Shown here in pieces: positions 1 through 7,317 of a stretch of 35,142 nucleotides of DNA (position 1 is the stretch's first letter; the number at the start of each line of letters is the position of its first letter). The DNA lies in contig JBOGXF010000070.1 of assembly GCA_050694275.1 (NCBI GenBank), forward strand, positions 1-35,142. Reading direction: 5' to 3'. Source of the DNA: JBOGXF01 sp050694275 (GTDB taxonomy: Bacteria > Actinomycetota > CADDZG01 > WHSQ01). The notes under the pieces were generated by a model. That model was not told the DNA's origin, made no database searches, and was given only the letters and a program-made list of their open reading frames with translations. Position numbers and translations under genes: made by a program.

Positions 1-894
1 CCGCTTGGCCTTGGACGCGTCTCCCAGCAGATAATCGACCTCGGCCGGCCGGTAGTAACGCGGATCGATCTCGACGTGACGCTCCCAATCCAGGCCGACG
101 TGGGCGAAGGCGCGTTCGGCGAACTCCCTGACGGTGCGGGCCTCGCCGGTCGCGATCACCAGGTCAAGCGGCTCGTCGTGCTGCAACATGAGCCACATCG
201 CCTCGACGTATTCGGGGGCGTAGCCCCAGTCACGCTTGGCGTCGAGATTGCCGAGAAACAGCTTGTCCTGGATGCCGGCCTTGATGCGGGCGACCGCACG
301 GGTGATCTTGCGGGTCACAAACGTCTCGCCGCGCCGGGGCGACTCGTGATTCATCAGGATCCCGTTCGCGGCGAACATCTGGTACGACTCTCGGTAATTC
401 ACGGTCGCCCAGTGAGCAAAGACCTTGGCTACGCCGTAGGGGCTGCGAGGATGAAACAGGGTCTCCTCGTTCTGCGGCGGAGGAGCGGCGCCGAACATCT
501 CCGACGAACCCGCCTGGTAGAAGCGGGAATCGACTCCCGATGCCCGGATTGCCTCGAGCATTCGAATCGTGCCCATGGCGGTCGCGTCCGCGGTGTATTC
601 AGGGATCTCGAAGCTCACCTTGACGTGGGTCTGAGCGCCCAGATGGTAGATCTCGTCCGGCTCCAGCTCTCGAATGAGGTTGACCAGCGACCCCGAGTCC
701 GACAGGTCCCCGTAGTGCATCAGGAAACGCACGCCGGACTCGTGAGGGTCCCGATAGATCGGGTCGAGTCGCTGCGTGTTGAAGCTCGATGCGCGCCGGA
801 TGAGACCGTGGACCTCGTAGCCCTTGGCGAGAAGCAGCTCGGCGAGGTAGGAGCCGTCCTGCCCGGTGACCCCCGTGATCAACGCCTTCTTCAT
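1..894 (-). CDS. gmd: GDP-mannose 4,6-dehydratase, 3' end beyond the window
   Basis: An extended short-chain dehydrogenase that converts GDP-D-mannose to GDP-4-keto-6-deoxymannose, the precursor of fucose, rhamnose-type and other deoxysugars of surface glycans. The 298 visible residues begin with the Rossmann motif TGVTGQDG (residues 7-14). Around residues 130-132 there is the SSE motif, followed by the catalytic YGVAK (Tyr153, Lys157), all as in the Gmd family. The frame is open through base 1, so the last roughly 30-70 residues lie outside. The ATG at 894 is the only start that gives the usual N-terminus. It is divergent from the Rpf-like gene at 1097. The identity is secure at family level; the final sugar product cannot be told from this gene alone. 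Confidence 0.95.
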   Translation of the reverse strand, partial: MKKALITGVTGQDGSYLAELLLAKGYEVHGLIRRASSFNTQRLDPIYRDPHESGVRFLMHYGDLSDSGSLVNLIRELEPDEIYHLGAQTHVKVSFEIPEYTADATAMGTIRMLEAIRASGVDSRFYQAGSSEMFGAAPPPQNEETLFHPRSPYGVAKVFAHWATVNYRESYQMFAANGILMNHESPRRGETFVTRKITRAVARIKAGIQDKLFLGNLDAKRDWGYAPEYVEAMWLMLQHDEPLDLVIATGEARTVREFAERAFAHVGLDWERHVEIDPRYYRPAEVDYLLGDASKAKR

Positions 895-1001
895 CGCCAC
901 AGGATAAGCGGGGCGTGCATCCGCCACTCGGGGCCCTCCCTGGCAACTACAGAGCGTGTTCGCCTCCACCCGCTTCGTGATATGGAGCCCGAAAGTGCAT
1001 T

Positions 1002-1017
1002 TGTGAACCATTTCACG
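1002..1017. promoter_or_regulatory. CRP/FNR-family operator-like palindrome
   Basis: TGTGA, six bases, TCACG: nine of ten positions of the classical CRP half-sites (TGTGA-N6-TCACA). It lies about 80 bases upstream of the start of the Rpf-like gene in the 202-base divergent gap. A similar site controls rpfA through CRP in Mycobacterium tuberculosis, which makes the position suggestive. There is no direct evidence of binding here. Confidence 0.4.
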
Positions 1018-1096
1018 TTTGCTTGCAACTGTTTAACGCGTTTAGGGTTGGGTACTCACTCACGAAATCCACCCACTCGCGGGAGGTCAAGCAGAC

Positions 1097-1657
1097 TTGG
1101 ACAACCTTCATTTCAGCGCGCGCGTCAGGCGCCGCGCTCGCAGACGAAGACGGCTACGGCGTCTGCGCCTCACCGGCGCCGTCGCCACCATGGCCGCAAT
1201 GGCGTTCGGCATGCCTGGTACGGATGCTTCGCTCGATCTCATCGAGGAGTTCACGGCTTCGGGCGACTTCACCGAGACGGAGACGAGTGAGAGCGCGGCC
1301 GCGATGTTGCGCTTCCGTCGTCACACCTTCGAGACCCGGCCCCCGTCCTCACCGACCCGCCCCGCGAGCGAGGCCGCGCCCGCAACTTCAGTGGGCGGCT
1401 CGATCACCGAGATCGTCTATGCCGCGGCGGCCGAGTTCGGCCTCAGCGGCGACTACCTCCTGTCGGTCGCGGGTTGCGAATCCGGCCTCAACCCGCAGGC
1501 ATACAACGGGGCCGGCTACTACGGGCTGTTTCAGTTCGACCAGCAGACCTGGTCGGCCTACGGCTATGGATCCATATACGACCCCGTGGCGCAGTCCCGC
1601 ATCGCAGCCCGGCTGCTCGCCGCGGGTCACAGCAGCCGCTGGCCGAACTGCGCCTGA
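1097..1657 (+). CDS. Rpf/SLT-like secreted lysozyme-fold protein
   Basis: A predicted peptidoglycan-cleaving protein of 186 residues. The N-terminus is very arginine-rich (about 9-24), followed by a short hydrophobic stretch (about 26-40) that could act as signal or anchor. A low-complexity linker (about 55-100) leads to a C-terminal lysozyme-fold domain (about 102-186). This has the catalytic glutamate in VAGCESG (Glu128), the GYYGLFQF and TW motifs, and a closing WPNC. Cys127 and Cys185 match the disulfide pair of resuscitation-promoting factors, so it may be Rpf-like rather than a generic SLT transglycosylase. The start is TTG at 1097, set by GGAGG at 1082-1086 with ten bases of spacing. 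It converges with the GNAT gene, 11 bases away. Confidence 0.8.
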   Translation: MDNLHFSARVRRRARRRRRLRRLRLTGAVATMAAMAFGMPGTDASLDLIEEFTASGDFTETETSESAAAMLRFRRHTFETRPPSSPTRPASEAAPATSVGGSITEIVYAAAAEFGLSGDYLLSVAGCESGLNPQAYNGAGYYGLFQFDQQTWSAYGYGSIYDPVAQSRIAARLLAAGHSSRWPNCA

Positions 1658-1668
1658 GCCGCCGGGGG

Positions 1669-2103
1669 TCAGCGGGCTCGCAGGAAGTGATGGACGTGGC
1701 CCGGCGGAGTTGGATAGTCGCCCACGAGGCGCATGCGTTCCTGCACCGGCTCGGGAAGGTCGTCGAAGATGACCTCGCTGAAGCCGAGCCGCTCGTAGAA
1801 CGCAATCCGGTCCTCGTGACAGCACAGATGGAGCGCGCCGCCTCGACTGTTCATAAGAGCCTGCATTAACTGCGTGCCGATCCCCGATCCCCGGCGCTCG
1901 GGGGCTACGAGGACGTCCTCGACGACCAGCATCTGCGGTGACACCTCGACCACGCGAACACATCCCACAATGAGACCCTCCCGAGCGACGAACGCGACGC
2001 CGTCCCCGATCCATCCACGATCGGGGTCGTCGTACCAGTCGTGGGCGTCGTAGAACTCCCTGACTGAGCTCATCTCGTGGCGACTCGCTCTAGTGATGAA
2101 CAT
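1669..2103 (-). CDS. GNAT-family N-acetyltransferase
   Basis: An acetyl-CoA-dependent acetyltransferase of 144 residues with a single GNAT fold. The acetyl-CoA pyrophosphate-binding motif A reads RRGSGIG (residues 70-76), preceded by the beta-4 strand MLVVEDVLVAPE and followed by the FYERLGF motif typical of the family's C-terminal half. The substrate cannot be predicted. The ATG at 2103 overlaps the end of the PHP gene by 14 bases, so it is most likely the last gene of the sulfate-activation operon. AAGGA lies upstream at a slightly long distance. Whether it has a role in sulfur metabolism or merely sits at the operon tail is unknown. Confidence 0.8.
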   Translation of the reverse strand: MFITRASRHEMSSVREFYDAHDWYDDPDRGWIGDGVAFVAREGLIVGCVRVVEVSPQMLVVEDVLVAPERRGSGIGTQLMQALMNSRGGALHLCCHEDRIAFYERLGFSEVIFDDLPEPVQERMRLVGDYPTPPGHVHHFLRAR

Positions 2104-2995
2104 CTGCCTGTAATTCCTTCGCGGAGGCTCTCAACTCATCGAGGACGCCTTCGGGGACGAAAACACCGTGCTTGCCACCCGGCAGCAACCGGTCGGGACG
2201 CATGTCTCCGTGATAGTCACTCCCGCCCGAGACGATCAAGCCTTTCCTGGTCCCGAGCTCTCGATAGGGGGCCTGCTCCTTGGATGTCTGATCGCCGTGA
2301 TAGCCCTCGATGCCTTTGAGTCCGGCGGGGATGAGATCGTCCACGAAATGCTCCACCTCGTCGGTCGAGAGGTTAAGGGTGAACGGGTGCGCCAGCACCG
2401 GCACCACGCCGGCACGGACCATTAGCTCGCAGGCTTCGGCCGGAGTAAGCAGCCTGCGAGAGACGTACGCCCTCGCCCCCTTTGCGAGATATTTGTCGAA
2501 CGCGGTCTGGTAATCCGGCACCACGCCCTTTGCGACGAGCGCCGCGGCGAAGTGCGGCCGACCGATCTGCGATCCCGGCCCCCCCGCTTCCGCCTCGACC
2601 TCTTCGAAGGTGACGTCGATCCCCAGGTCATTGAGACGCTCGACAATCATGCGGTTGCGATTGGCGCGGTAGCGCTGCAGATCGGTGAGCGCCTCCGACA
2701 GGGGGTTGTGGCTGCCGGGAATGAAGTAGCCCAGGAGGTGCATCGTCGGCCTCGCCCGCGGGGTGAACCCGAGCTCCGACAGCGCATCGACATCGCACGA
2801 GATCTCGACACCGCGGACGACCTCGATACCCAGCTTGTCGCCCTCATCGACCGCCTCGGGGCAGCCCGAGTCGTTGTCATGATCGGTCACGGCGATCGCG
2901 CGGAGGCCCGCCCCCGCGGCCTTGCGAATCAGCGCGCGCGGCGAGTCGCCGCCGTCCGAGACGGTCGTGTGTGCGTGGAGGTCGATCCCGGGCAA
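2090..2995 (-). CDS. PHP-domain phosphoesterase, probable 3',5'-nucleoside bisphosphate (PAP) phosphatase
   Basis: A 301-residue metal-dependent phosphoesterase of the PHP superfamily. Visible metal ligands are DLHAH (His7, His9), Asp14, TDHD (His39), Glu64 in GVEIS, an AHPF motif near residue 200 and SDYHGD near residue 265. This is the YciV/RnmA-like subgroup. Members hydrolyse 3',5'-nucleoside bisphosphates such as PAP, or trim RNA 5' ends. The TTG start follows the cysC stop TAG with no gap, implying translational coupling. Since CysC makes PAPS, whose use in sulfate or sulfonyl transfer releases PAP, a PAP phosphatase here would replace CysQ. The family is certain; the PAP role is inferred from context. 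Confidence 0.85.
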   Translation of the reverse strand: MPGIDLHAHTTVSDGGDSPRALIRKAAGAGLRAIAVTDHDNDSGCPEAVDEGDKLGIEVVRGVEISCDVDALSELGFTPRARPTMHLLGYFIPGSHNPLSEALTDLQRYRANRNRMIVERLNDLGIDVTFEEVEAEAGGPGSQIGRPHFAAALVAKGVVPDYQTAFDKYLAKGARAYVSRRLLTPAEACELMVRAGVVPVLAHPFTLNLSTDEVEHFVDDLIPAGLKGIEGYHGDQTSKEQAPYRELGTRKGLIVSGGSDYHGDMRPDRLLPGGKHGVFVPEGVLDELRASAKELQADVHH

Positions 2996-3541
2996 CTACT
3001 CTTCCAGATACTTGAGCTCGATGAGCTTGTCGATGACCTTCTGCGCCGATTCCTCGGGCGTCTCCCCGTCCGTGTGACACGCGACCTCGGCGTAGTCCGG
3101 AGGCTCATAGGGATCATCGACGCCGGTGAAGTTCTTGATCTCACCGGCACGCGCCTTGGCGTACAGGCCCTTCACGTCTCGCTCTTCGCAGACCTCGATC
3201 GGGGCGTCGGCGAACACCTCGACGAAGTCCCTGATCAGGGCCCGCGCTTCGTGCCGCACCCGCCGGTACGGAGAGATCGCAGCGGTGATGACGAACACGC
3301 CGTTTCGTTGCAGAAGGTGCGCGACGAACGCGATCCGGCGGATGTTGGTGTCGCGGTCCTCCTTCGAGAACCCGAGACCCTTCGACAGGTTCTCGCGCAC
3401 CACGTCGCCGTCCAGCATCTCAACAGGGACATCGGCGTCCAGCAGCGAGTGCTCAACGATGTTGGCGATCGTCGTCTTTCCGGACCCCGACAGGCCCGTG
3501 AACCAGATGACGCATCCGCGCTCGCGATTCGCCTGCTTCAT
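2996..3541 (-). CDS. cysC: Adenylyl-sulfate (APS) kinase
   Basis: Phosphorylates APS to PAPS with ATP, the second step of sulfate activation. The protein is 181 residues, full length for a stand-alone CysC. It has the P-loop GLSGSGKTT (16-24), the LDGD motif, the RNIRR-like segment (NIRRIAFVA), the ISPYR motif that carries the conserved serine, and FTGVDDPYEPP, which binds the adenylyl moiety. The ATG at 3541 is preceded by AGGAGG with eight bases of spacing. It lies 19 bases after the phosphodiesterase gene in the same operon as sat. No PAPS reductase (cysH) or sulfite reductase is nearby. Confidence 0.96.
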   Translation of the reverse strand: MKQANRERGCVIWFTGLSGSGKTTIANIVEHSLLDADVPVEMLDGDVVRENLSKGLGFSKEDRDTNIRRIAFVAHLLQRNGVFVITAAISPYRRVRHEARALIRDFVEVFADAPIEVCEERDVKGLYAKARAGEIKNFTGVDDPYEPPDYAEVACHTDGETPEESAQKVIDKLIELKYLEE

Positions 3542-3560
3542 ACGATGAGCCTCCTGTCGT

Positions 3561-5012
3561 CTACTTCTTGAGAACGCTCGTCCCGAGCGCGCCGTCGGCC
3601 GGTGGGAGCCCGAAGAGATCGAGGATCGTGCTGTGCACGTCCCACAAGTGCAGTCCCTCCTTGGGGCCGGCCGTCTGACCCGGCGCGTTCGCCATGATGA
3701 AGATGCCGTGCTCTGCGTGATTCGCCTCGTCCGGTCCGGTGTCGTTCTCGAACGTGTAGATCGATCCGTGGCCGAGCGAGCCGACGCTCCGCCACCGCAG
3801 CTCCCCGAAGATGACGATCAGGTCGGGAGCCACGCCGTTCTGCCGCGCATAGATGTCCTCCGGCTTGAGCGCCTTGTTGCCCATGGGGTTGCCCTCGTGA
3901 TCGACCATCGCCTCGATCTTTCCGACGAGCTCGTCGCGCACGGCGTCGTACTCTGACTGAGGAATGATGCCGTTCGGCTCCCGGCTCTCCACGTTCAGGA
4001 ACAACCTGCCGTAGTACCCGCCGTCCCCCCACGCCCTGGTCTGCGACCAATCGATCTCAAGCTCGTTGATCGGCGTCATCGTTTCCGGAACGCCACCATC
4101 GATTGCGAGATAGCCCTCGTTTGCGAGCCACTCATTGAAGCAGACTCCCCCGACCATGGCCTTGGCGCCGTGGTCGGACACGACGAGCACGGTCGTGTCG
4201 TCGTCGGCATGCTTTTCGAGCAGCTCGCCGATCCTGCCGTCGACGTAACGGTAGTACTCACGCAGCGCCTCGCGGTGCGGGTTACCGGGCTCGAAGCGGG
4301 GGTGGTTCTCGTCGATGTAGGACCAGATCCCGTGGTTGAGCCGGTCCGGACCCATCTCGACCATCACGAAGAAGTCCCACGGTTTGTTCGACAGCAGATA
4401 GTCGGCCGCCTTGAAGCGCTGCTCGGTCATTCGATAGGACTCGTCGATGATGTACTTCGTGTCGTCGGTCCGAAAATTCCGGACGTCGAAGACATACTCC
4501 CCGATCGCGTCCTTGAGCTCCGGCTTCAGTTCCTTGGGATAGGTGTACTCGGCCTCCTCGTTGGGAGTCAGGAAGCATCCGATCTGAATGCCCTTCAGCT
4601 CCTTGGGCGGGTACGAGGGTGGGACCGACATGACGATCGAGTCCTTGTTGGCCCGGCTGAGGATGTCCCAAACCGTAGGTTCCTTGATCGCCCACGACGT
4701 CGCGAAGGACAGCCCCTCGTACGTGTGGTCCTTACGGTTGCGGAAGCCGTAGATACCGAGCGTGCCGGGATCCTTCGACGTCATCATGCACATCCACGCG
4801 GGAACGGTGATCGGGGGCGTAATCGACTCGAGCGGTCCCCAAACGCCGTTCTCGCGCAGCTTGGTGATGTTGGGGATGTCGCCGGCATATCGGTCGAAGA
4901 TGTGTTCGGGCGGGGCGCAATCCAGCCCGATGACCATGACCTTGCCGCTTGCGGTGCCGCCGGACGGTACGGAGTCGGCGGCCTTCTTCTTGATCTTGTC
5001 GAGCAGGCCCAT
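3561..5012 (-). CDS. Alkaline-phosphatase-superfamily phosphodiesterase / nucleotide pyrophosphatase-like protein
   Basis: A 483-residue type I phosphodiesterase/NPP-like enzyme of the alkaline phosphatase superfamily. Two-metal-site residues are visible: Asp31 in GLDCAPP, a nucleophile-position Thr69 in ITVPAW, the GPDRLNH pair (Asp223, His227), SDHG (Asp280, His281) and a late histidine in NHAEHGIF. No signal peptide is seen; the N-terminus is lysine-rich, so it is probably cytoplasmic. It lies three bases downstream of sat and 19 before cysC, inside the sulfate-activation operon. Possible substrates are APS, PAPS, another nucleotide or a sulfate or phosphate ester. None can be chosen from sequence. 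The start has AAGGAAG upstream. Confidence 0.85.
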   Translation of the reverse strand: MGLLDKIKKKAADSVPSGGTASGKVMVIGLDCAPPEHIFDRYAGDIPNITKLRENGVWGPLESITPPITVPAWMCMMTSKDPGTLGIYGFRNRKDHTYEGLSFATSWAIKEPTVWDILSRANKDSIVMSVPPSYPPKELKGIQIGCFLTPNEEAEYTYPKELKPELKDAIGEYVFDVRNFRTDDTKYIIDESYRMTEQRFKAADYLLSNKPWDFFVMVEMGPDRLNHGIWSYIDENHPRFEPGNPHREALREYYRYVDGRIGELLEKHADDDTTVLVVSDHGAKAMVGGVCFNEWLANEGYLAIDGGVPETMTPINELEIDWSQTRAWGDGGYYGRLFLNVESREPNGIIPQSEYDAVRDELVGKIEAMVDHEGNPMGNKALKPEDIYARQNGVAPDLIVIFGELRWRSVGSLGHGSIYTFENDTGPDEANHAEHGIFIMANAPGQTAGPKEGLHLWDVHSTILDLFGLPPADGALGTSVLKK

Positions 5013-5015
5013 TCG

Positions 5016-6197
5016 TTAGCTTCCTTTCTGCGCTTCCGCGATGAGAATGCGCGCGACCTCCGGGCGAGAGAACTCTGCCGGCGGTTCCTCGCCTTCGGCC
5101 AGCATCTCTCGTACCTGAGTTCCGGAGAGGTGGACGCGCTCGTCCGCGCCGTGAGGGCAGGTCTTGGACGACGCCATCTGGTCGCACTTCTTGCAGTAGA
5201 AGGAGTGCTCGAACTTGAGCGGCTCGATCCCGAGCTCACTCTGATCGAACCTGTCGAACACCTTCTGCGCGTCGTAAGTGCCGTAGTAGTCGCCCACGCC
5301 CGCGTGGTCGCGGCCGACGATGAAGTGGGTGACACCGTAGTTCTTGCGCAGGAGCGCGTGCCAGATCGCCTCGCGGGGACCGGCGTACCGCATGGCGGCA
5401 GGGAACACCGATAGCACGACGCGATCGCGCGGGTAGTAGTTCTCCATCAGGATCTCGTAGCACTTCATGCGGGTCTCGGCCGGAATGTCGTCGCCCTTGG
5501 TCCCTCCCACGAGGGGATGTATGAGGAGGCCGTCCACGATCTCGAGCGCGCACTTGGTGAGGTATTCGTGGGCCCGGTGAATCGGATTCCGCGTCTGGAA
5601 CGCGACGACCGTCCCCCAACCTTTCTCCGCGATCAGCCGACGGACCTCGAGCGGGGTCCGGCGATAGGACTCGAACTCGTGGGCAAAGACGTTCTCCAGG
5701 ACGGTGATCTCGCCACCGACGTAATAGGGAGCCTGACCGTACAGATATGCGACTCCGGGATGCTGATCGTCGATCGTGTTGTAGGTCCTCTCAGCTTCGT
5801 TTCTGACGTCGTAGCGGTAGATGTCCTCGATCTCGATGATCGCGACGGCCCTGTCCTCGTGAACGATTGCGGCGCGCACGCCCTCGCCCAGATTCTTGAC
5901 CTCGTCCTCGGTTGCCGAGAGCGTGATCGGGAGGCTCCACGGCAGTCCCGTCTGCAGTCGCATCTCCTCCACGACCGACTTGTAGTCGCCCTCGTTCATG
6001 AACCCCCGGTTGGGCGACACCGCCCCGACGGACAAGAGCTCGAGGTCGGAGAGGACGCGGCGCGCTTTGGCCCGGATGCTGGGAAGGCCGGCCGCCTCCG
6101 ACCGGAGCCGGTCGATCCCCTCCGCGCCGGCGGCGCGGATCTCGAGCGCGCCGCCGTGGGGGGCCGGGCCGGGAGCGTCCTTCAGCGTGTTGGGCAT
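5016..6197 (-). CDS. sat: Sulfate adenylyltransferase (ATP sulfurylase)
   Basis: Makes APS and pyrophosphate from ATP and sulfate. At 393 residues this is the single-chain Sat type, not CysD/CysN. It has the PUA-like N-terminal domain and the catalytic QTRNPIHRAHE (201-211) and GRDHAGVGDYYG (295-306) motifs. A zinc-binding set CKKC (335, 338) with Cys347 and His349 follows, as in thermophilic and sulfur-metabolising homologues. The start ATG has GAGGAGAAG just upstream. It is the first gene of a five-gene minus-strand operon. In the 119-base gap before it, an extended -10-like TGCTATTCT can be seen at 6287-6295, but no convincing -35. Confidence 0.97.
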   Translation of the reverse strand: MPNTLKDAPGPAPHGGALEIRAAGAEGIDRLRSEAAGLPSIRAKARRVLSDLELLSVGAVSPNRGFMNEGDYKSVVEEMRLQTGLPWSLPITLSATEDEVKNLGEGVRAAIVHEDRAVAIIEIEDIYRYDVRNEAERTYNTIDDQHPGVAYLYGQAPYYVGGEITVLENVFAHEFESYRRTPLEVRRLIAEKGWGTVVAFQTRNPIHRAHEYLTKCALEIVDGLLIHPLVGGTKGDDIPAETRMKCYEILMENYYPRDRVVLSVFPAAMRYAGPREAIWHALLRKNYGVTHFIVGRDHAGVGDYYGTYDAQKVFDRFDQSELGIEPLKFEHSFYCKKCDQMASSKTCPHGADERVHLSGTQVREMLAEGEEPPAEFSRPEVARILIAEAQKGS

Positions 6198-6316
6198 GGC
6201 TTCTCCTCAGATCGAAGACGGTTGTCCTGCGAGCGGAGGCACACGGCGGAGCCCGAACACTCCGGGCGCACTCCTATAGCACTCCAAGAATAGCAGGCTC
6301 GGTTGCCCGTCCGCCA

Positions 6317-7051
6317 CTAACCGGGGGCAAGCCGGCGGTTCACCGCATCGAGCGTCGCCCGGACCGCGGCCTCGCTCGTGGGCCCCTCGCGCACGAGGGC
6401 GGCACCGATCGACTCGGGCCCGTCGTCGACCTCGACGACCACCAGCACCGCCTCTCGCCCGAAGGTCTTGACGAGGGACGCGCCCTTCAGGACGAACCGC
6501 ATACCCTCCACCAGCCGTCCGGTGGCCTCGAGCGTCGCCTGGGCCAGGACCTTGAGGCCGTGTGGGGTCTTCTCGCCCTCGGAGAAGCCGCTGACCTCCG
6601 ACCCCTCCGAGCCGAGCGCGACCTCGGCTTCCGATCGCCACGTCGTCGAGGACAGAACGACGCGGCTGAGGAGCGGCCGGCGCCGAAGGACGCCATGCCG
6701 CCGCTCTGCGTCCGGTGGTGGGGCGGGAACCTCCTTGGCTTCCGGCCGAGCGGGCCCCCGGGCCCGCGCCTCTTGCTCGGCGAGCTCCGCAGCGCGCTCG
6801 AGCGTCTCTCGATCGCCGAAATGCGACTCGGCCTCGAGCTCGAAGACCATAATGTGGCCGACCGGGGGGAGGCCCCGGGTCGCCACCTCGTCGAGGATCG
6901 AACGCTGCACCTCGCCCTGGTCGACGCCCAGCCGGGTGAACGCCTGGATCTCCGATGGATTGCCGGTCTTGTCGGTGAGGATCACGCACCCGAGGACTCC
7001 GGGGAGCTTCTTGATCGAGGTCTCTAGATCTACCAGGCTCGTGTCCGCCAT
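6317..7051 (-). CDS. Conserved two-domain protein of unknown function
   Basis: A 244-residue soluble protein that I cannot assign a function. The N-terminal domain (about 8-90) has the form LPGVLGCVILTDKTGNPSEI followed by a helix. It resembles a recurrent Firmicutes/Actinobacteria domain with a GRIxEIHV core. A charged, proline-rich linker (about 88-120) joins a C-terminal domain (about 125-242) that ends in AAVRATLDAVNRRL, a tail I recall from the same family of uncharacterised proteins. There are no signal peptide, membrane segments or catalytic motifs. The ATG has GAGGGGGCGAAG upstream. It lies alone between sat and a long structured gap that carries an attenuator-like element on its own strand. 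Confidence 0.75.
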   Translation of the reverse strand: MADTSLVDLETSIKKLPGVLGCVILTDKTGNPSEIQAFTRLGVDQGEVQRSILDEVATRGLPPVGHIMVFELEAESHFGDRETLERAAELAEQEARARGPARPEAKEVPAPPPDAERRHGVLRRRPLLSRVVLSSTTWRSEAEVALGSEGSEVSGFSEGEKTPHGLKVLAQATLEATGRLVEGMRFVLKGASLVKTFGREAVLVVVEVDDGPESIGAALVREGPTSEAAVRATLDAVNRRLAPG

Positions 7052-7136
7052 CTTCGCCCCCTCGGCGTCCGATTGTCGTGGTGAAGCTTACCGGTAGGGG
7101 TGCGGCCGGAAGGGGGCAGAGGAGAGGAAAGCCCAC

Positions 7137-7234
7137 AAAAAATGCACCCGCCGAACCTTCTTCCCGGCCGAAACCGGTTTACAGCCCAACGGGTGCAAGA
7201 GGCACCTTACCGACGCCCGGGCGGGTAGGCAAGG
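7137..7234 (-). promoter_or_regulatory. Attenuator-like leader RNA (competing hairpins plus U tract)
   Basis: Read on the minus strand, three elements follow each other. P1 pairs CCTTGCC with GGTAAGG (7228-7234 with 7205-7211). P2 pairs GGTGC with GCACC (7202-7206 with 7192-7196) around a five-base loop. A large stem pairs 7183-7196 with 7144-7157 (14 bp including five G-U pairs) and is followed by A and six T (7142-7137). P2 and the terminator stem share the GCACC strand, so they exclude each other, as do P1 and P2. The G-U pairs would be A-C mismatches on the plus strand, so the minus strand is the likely RNA. It ends about 85 bases before the start of the unknown gene at 7051. Confidence 0.45.
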
Positions 7235-7279
7235 GGGCAAAGCAAGGTTTCTTCGCGTTCTCGGACCTTTTTTCCCGCT

Positions 7280-7317
7280 CTTGGGCGACCCGTTCGGGGT
7301 CCTTGCGGTCGCCCGAG
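7280..7317 (+). repeat. 11-bp inverted repeat in the M23 peptidase leader
   Basis: CTTGGGCGACC (7280-7290) pairs with GGTCGCCCGAG (7307-7317) around a 16-base loop. The single non-Watson-Crick pair is T-G on the plus strand, so it folds better as plus-strand RNA. It lies 108 bases before the TTG start of the peptidase gene and is not followed by a T tract, so it is not a terminator. Confidence 0.5.

Noticed and set aside
76..1290. Long open frame on the plus strand opposite gmd
   Set aside because: Antisense to a secure gmd gene, with composition typical of shadow frames in GC-rich DNA; no domain recognisable.
1658..1681. GAGCC...GGCTC stem between the Rpf-like and GNAT genes as a terminator
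   Set aside because: Only five base pairs, a 14-base loop and no T tract.
2552..3571. Long plus-strand open frame opposite the PHP and cysC genes
   Set aside because: The minus-strand genes carry clear catalytic motifs, and the antisense translation shows none.
4170..5414. Long plus-strand open frame opposite the phosphodiesterase and sat genes
   Set aside because: A shadow frame: the true genes are supported by motifs and by operon spacing.
6278..6289. TAGCACTCCAAG before sat, identical to the left half and spacer start of the CIRCE element
   Set aside because: No GAGTGCTAA partner follows at nine bases; a lone half-site is not an HrcA operator.
7121..7131. GAGGAAAGCCC, similar to the GAGGAAAGUCC signature of RNase P RNA
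   Set aside because: One mismatch, and none of the other conserved regions or the expected 350-400 base fold is present.
7144..7196. tRNA-like look: 7-bp acceptor-type stem GCACCCG/CGGGTGC with a GGTTCGGC stretch on the minus strand
   Set aside because: Only 39 bases lie between the arms, with no D-arm or anticodon arm; it is better explained as a terminator-type stem with a T tract.
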